Origin: Membranipora membranacea
Taxonomy: Eukaryota; Bryozoa; Gymnolaemata; Cheilostomatida; Membraniporidae
DNA: 64,000 nucleotides
NCBI GenBank assembly: GCA_914767715.1
Contig: OU612067.1
Coordinates: forward strand, 11,718,001 to 11,782,000
Direction: 5' to 3'
Shown: piece after piece, positions 59,570 to 64,000 of the stretch
Position numbering within the stretch: position 1 is the first letter of the stretch
Layout of the letters: each line of letters starts with the position of its first letter
The notes under the pieces: generated by a model
Databases searched by the model: none
Seen by the model: the letters and a program-made list of their open reading frames with translations, nothing else
Told to the model about the DNA's origin: nothing
Made by a program: the position numbers and the translations under genes

Positions 59570-60690
59570 TTCTTCATCTCCATTTCATCTGCTCAGGAGC
59601 AAGATCAACAGAAAATATTCTTAAAAGACTTCATTTGACTGACATCAACCCAAACTGCAAACTCGTGCTTGTTTTCTGTCAGATTTTTTCCAACCCTGCT
59701 TTATATGTGTAGATGCTCTTGCTTAGTCTAACAATAACTTTTATTTGATATATTATTATAATTAACCAATGAAGTTTATGCTTTAAGGATTATCTTTACT
59801 TTATATTATATTCATATTTGCTTCCAGCATAATCTTGGCAAATATCTCTGGATTTATTTAGGCATTAGCTGCCCACAATATAGAGTGTAGCAAGTTATAA
59901 GCACTCTAATTTTATCATTATTTTCTTTAAACCAACATAAATTTCAGATTGTGATTAAGATTGTCAAACAACAATGGAAAATCAACACAAATCTTGATGC
60001 CTTGAACTATTATCAATGTTGTGGAATTGAAGAGAAAATAAAGTTTTTGTTCAACAAGGTTTTTCTTCTGCCATTGTGATACTCTCTAGCTCCCGACAAT
60101 AAAACTCAAGACGTGGAAAGATTTCGGCCCAAATTGGGAAGTTGCCCTCTCTCTCAACCAACTAAGGAAAACTTTGAACTTGTGGTGTTGAGAAGGAAAA
60201 GTTTCTACACCAAATATGCAAAAAACCGGCGTCTGGCCACCTACCTGACGCCGGGGTGCACACGGGAAGGCAAGATTTAGGGAATCTATCCAGTTTACAA
60301 TGACATTGTGCAATCAACTATACATGTAATGTTCCCCTTTGCTTGCTTTGACTGTTTTGCTTCCTTATTTTGGCTGAAAGTTGTTTGCCATGGTGAATAT
60401 TTGAGTCCAATCCCACAAAGATAATATACTTAAAATGAACTCTTTGACTAACTACCTTTATTTTCACTCCTTCCAAAGGCAAGAAGGAAAAACCTACGAT
60501 TTTTGGAATAGTTCCTTCTAATCTGATCTTAATCGCATCTAATTCCTTTGCGTAACGGAACACAGCGGGTAATTCTTTTTTGTGCGCAAGAGCTACTGTA
60601 ACGCCAAAAGTATCGTTTACAGATACCACTTATTGGTGAGTTTTTCAGTGGCTGAAATTATTCAGGGCATGAATTGCGCTAATTTAGAAA
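59570..60690. other. 3' flank of gene D
   Basis: Likely 3' UTR at first; an AATAAA-type signal (GAAAATAAAGTTT) lies near 60035. The minus strand at about 60450-60590 shows an open, splice-flanked stretch (acceptor TTACAG, donor AAGGTAGTT) reading ELPAVFRYAKELDAIKIRLE, a possible exon of an antisense gene. The rest is unassigned. Confidence 0.4.
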
Positions 60691-61110
60691 AAGGTAGGCT
60701 GAAAATATTTAGGCAAAAAAATACCCTAATGTTAATATATAATAGCCAAAATTAGAGGGTCGCACCAACCGCACTCATGCGCTCAGCCTTCTGAGAGGTT
60801 GAAAATATTTAGGCGAAAAAAGACACTAAGGTTTATATATAATACCCAAATTTAGAGGGTCGCACCAACCGCACTCTTGCGCTCAGCCTTCTGAGAAGTT
60901 GAAAATATTTAAGTGAAAAATACACTCAGGTAAATATATAATAGGCAAATTTAGAGGGTCGCACCAACCGCACTCATGCGCTCAGCCTTCTGAGAGGTTG
61001 AAAATATTTAGGCAAAAAATACACTAAGGTTAATATATAATAGCCAAAATAAGAGGGTTGCATCAACCGCACTTGTTCGCTCAGCCTTTTGAGATGTTGA
61101 AAATATGTGT
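60690..61110. repeat. Tandem repeat, ~100-bp unit, about four copies
   Basis: The marker GCTCAGCCTT recurs at 60781, 60881, 60980 and 61079, spacings of 100, 99 and 99 bp. Each unit has TTGAAAATATTTAGGC-like, ATATATAATA and AGAGGGTCGCACCAACCGCACT segments. The last copy is the most diverged. Confidence 0.9.
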
Positions 61111-61533
61111 GATATGTTATGTGATAAATATTGATGAATTATGTGACCTTTCACGTGAAAAACCGCCATCATTTAAGCAAGGGGATTGCCAATCAACAGT
61201 TTGAACTTGACATTGTTTATTGAAGCAACTAACGAGCGAGTCAAGCGTTCAAGATAGAGTTGTCTACTTTCGGAAGTACCAATGCAATGCGGTTTGAGTT
61301 TGAAATCACTGTGGACATAGCACTAAGTGAGATATTGTGATATAATTGGCCATAATTATATGGAAAATCTCTAGCATATAAGGATGGCTGATAGCTTCAG
61401 TTCCATGACATCATCATCTTTGAAGCGGAGAGAGTTTTCCTCTCATGGGTACAGGTACCGGGACCCATAGTACTCATGTTCCGCGAGGACCTGGCAAAGA
61501 TGAACGGCGGGCCAGTACCAAACCAGAAATGAC
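61111..61533. other. Intergenic, nothing recognised
   Basis: AT-rich sequence with no supported gene or repeat up to the antisense tRNA-like element. Confidence 0.5.
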
Positions 61534-61605
61534 TGCCGGCGCCGGGAATTGAACCTGGACCTCAAAGATCCAAAGTCTGTACCATTAACCGTTAGACCAC
61601 TCCTG
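61534..61605 (-). repeat. Antisense tRNA-derived SINE-like sequence
   Basis: Minus-strand A box GTGGTCTAACGGTTAATGG and B box CCAGGTTCAATTCCCGG. The 3' arm GCGCCGGC does not pair with the 5' end (TCAGGAG), so it is tRNA-derived rather than a clear tRNA gene. It is a distinct family from the other tRNA-like sequences in the window. Confidence 0.6.
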
Positions 61606-61858
61606 ACTCCTGACATCAACTTTTCATTCAAAGCTTTTGAACCTAGGCCATACCCAGACAATGGAAGGAGAAACCCACAAAACTTGACCTCTATATGACA
61701 AGTTTCTATCATGTGTTTAGGGTTTGTGACATGCCCCGATCAGCAGCATGATATTGAAGGCTATCGCTTTGTGATTTTGGGTTAGCTTAACATGGCTTTA
61801 GCTTAGCTATTAATCTTCATTGGCGGGTCTTTCAGTATTTCATTGAGATCCTAATGTA

Positions 61859-62011
<153 letters not shown>

Positions 62012-62199
62012 TCATATATTTTGTCATGAGTATTAAAAAACATTATGATTTTTGTTCTGGGTGTAAACTGTCCATAAAGTAGTGTAAAAAGTGTGAAAAT
62101 ATAAAGACTAAAGCAGATTGTTATAATAAAATACGTGAGATTGTGGAAGAGCGGTGGATGGAAAAATAAAACAGCGACCAGAGAGTTAAAACTGGTTTG

Positions 62200-63830
62200 C
62201 ATTTATGATGCGGACTAAAACACGATAAAACGAGTCCGTTCCCTTTGACGACCTGTGATCTTAGGAGCACGCAGGCGTCCTGACGGCATTGTCTCGATGA
62301 TGCTATGAATAAAATGAGTCTCATCTCTATAGATCGTAAGCACATACTTATGAAATCTTAGTTTGATCGCTTCGTCTAGACTGAGTTGGATATTAGCACC
62401 GTGTTTTGTGGCTTCATTCAAAATCGATTGCATAGCATTTTGCTGAATACTATACATGTGGGGATAATATAGAAAGATAGCAAACATCAATTTCGACTCA
62501 ATAAAAGTTCTATAAAGCTGCGTGACTACTTTTGTATCTGCACCCAGAGCATGAAAACACCTCACACCATATAATCTCTATTTAGCTTTAGAAAAGACCA
62601 TATCTGCATGCTCACTAAATCTTAGTGTGTTATCAATCAATATGCCAAGTTACCTGACAGAGCTGGAAAGCTTGATAGGCGTGTCGTCTAACACCAGCTG
62701 CGGGACATCAGGAGCAACTCGGGCGGAAGAGAAAACCATCTCATGTGTTTTACCTGCGTTCAATAACAGGTTGTCAGCAGCGCATAGACTGGCAATGCGG
62801 CTGACTTCATCAAAGTATAGCATGTTGTCGGTAGTAAGGTCACCAATAAAGCCCAGCAGCACTGTATCATCAGCATACTTTATCACGGAAGCTTGGTCAT
62901 ATGAAGGTGTAGAGGATAAAGAGAACAGGACTCAGCACTGTCCCTTGTGGCATGCTTGTATTAGTGATTAATAAGTCCGAGATGGCATCAGGGCTGGTGC
63001 GGGTGTACTGCAGGCGGTTGGTAAGGAAACTCAAAACCCATTTCATGATAGAGACGTCGAGGTGAGCCATTCTTGAGACTAGGGTACTAACTTTTTGATG
63101 GTGCTGAAAGCGGAGCTGAAATCTAAGAACAGCGCTCTGACGTAGTTGGTTGGTCTGATGTCGATGAAGCGAGTTATTGACGTAAGTAGACGCATCAGGG
63201 CATCGTGCGATGATCTTTTGGTCTGATACGCGAACTGAAGCCGGTCGATGTTGGTGTTGGAGATTATATATGGTTTTATCAGCTTCTCAAGCACCTTACA
63301 TAGATGGCAGGTGATGGCAATGGGTCGGTAGTCTTTGTTGCACTTTGGGTGTGGCACTTTCGGAACAGGCTTGATGACAGCAGTGCGCCACAACTTTTGA
63401 GTTGTCCACTCTTCAATGGCACGATTATAGAAAACACAGACAGTAACTGCTAGCTGATCTGCACAGTATTTCAACACCTTTGTTATGATCTTATCCGGAC
63501 CGGGACCTTTGCGTGTGTCTAGCTTCTGGAGCTCAGTTCTAACTTGCCCAGAAGTAATTTTCCCGAACGGGACACAGTTGTTTTGGTGTTCCAATCCACC
63601 GGCCACCGGAGCTGTTTTTGAGGTGTCTTTCTCAAATCTGGCATAGAACGAGTTTAATTCATTTGGGTCAGTATCAACATTTTGACGGTTTGCGGTCTTA
63701 GTAGGAATACCTGCGAGTTGTCCCAGGCATTCGAGGGCTCTTTAGCTAGGTGCGTCTGGATCTTATTCACATAGGCCTTCTTGCTACGGATGATTTCCCT
63801 GGTGAAGTTGGTAGTTATATGTGGCGGCCA
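62200..63830 (-). mobile_element. Antisense non-LTR retrotransposon, broken
   Basis: From right to left on the minus strand: a pre-RT region near 63790-63610 (REIIRSKKAYVNKIQTHLAK, then FYARFEKDTSK). RT start is at 63079-63606 with LDTRKGPGPDKI, AVIKPVPKVPHPKCNKDYRP and ALFLDFSSAF. Next is IKYADDTVLLGFIGD (62650-62886), and a C-terminal part at 62215-62565. Frame breaks fall near 63075, 62890 and 62640. It belongs with CR1/Jockey-superfamily elements. The catalytic YADD is present. Confidence 0.85.
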
Positions 63831-64000
63831 GAATTTAAAATAGCTTCTAAGGTGTACAGGTTATACAAATCTCTACGGATTCACTTTTTGTAATTACTGT
63901 TGGCAATACATGTGTGTTAAGTAGAACTGAACTACAGTGAACCCTTTCCACTGCGATTCAGTTGATTGTGACGGACAATTTTTCTGTGAATACCACTTGA
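63831..64000. other. Window end, nothing recognised
   Basis: No supported feature; may still be part of the antisense retroelement. Confidence 0.4.

Overview
The window is metazoan (probably marine invertebrate) nuclear DNA. It is AT-rich, with multi-exon genes, GT-AG introns of about 0.1-1 kb, tRNA-derived SINEs, non-LTR and Ty3/Gypsy retrotransposon remnants, and MITE-like foldback elements. The phylum cannot be fixed from the sequence; sponge, cnidarian or tunicate are all possible.

The main content is a tandem array of one receptor family. The best copy (gene B, 5496-27036, + strand) resolves into 30 exons whose phases all agree and whose summed length is 4782 nt, or 1593 codons plus a stop. 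It encodes a signal peptide, an N-terminal galactose-binding/F5-8C-like domain, eleven fibronectin-III (FN3) repeats of two alternating types, a membrane-proximal domain resembling that of receptor tyrosine phosphatases (RPTPs) with a furin-type RKKR site, one sushi/CCP domain, a transmembrane helix, and a ~100-residue tail with seven tyrosines, including a PPPYEEI element. There is no kinase or phosphatase domain.

Layout: 1-2.6 kb is the 3' end of a dead copy (gene A), split by a 0.7 kb foldback element. 2.9-4.9 kb holds a GTAC-rich repeat with a nested tRNA-containing element, then a small palindrome. 5.1-27 kb is gene B, whose first intron is swollen by a Gypsy relic and an antisense non-LTR element. 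27-28.5 kb is 3' flank. 28.5-30.5 kb is a recombination scar carrying receptor exons. 30.8-46.8 kb is gene C, a shorter copy that has lost about two FN3 repeats and the sushi exon and carries a non-LTR insertion. 46.8-48.3 kb is duplicated 3' flank with a TIR element. 48.3-59.6 kb is gene D, which has no 5' part and has stops in its FN3-5 to FN3-8 exons but an intact-looking 3' half. 59.6-64 kb has a ~100-bp tandem repeat, a tRNA-like SINE, a GATT microsatellite and an antisense non-LTR element.

The copies differ by gain and loss of whole phase-1 domain modules, by recombination scars and by retroelement insertions, while tail tyrosines are kept. This is the pattern of an expanding cell-surface recognition family. 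A role in self/non-self or immune recognition is inference, not shown by the sequence. All exon coordinates come from hand translation and splice-site reading; no searches were run.
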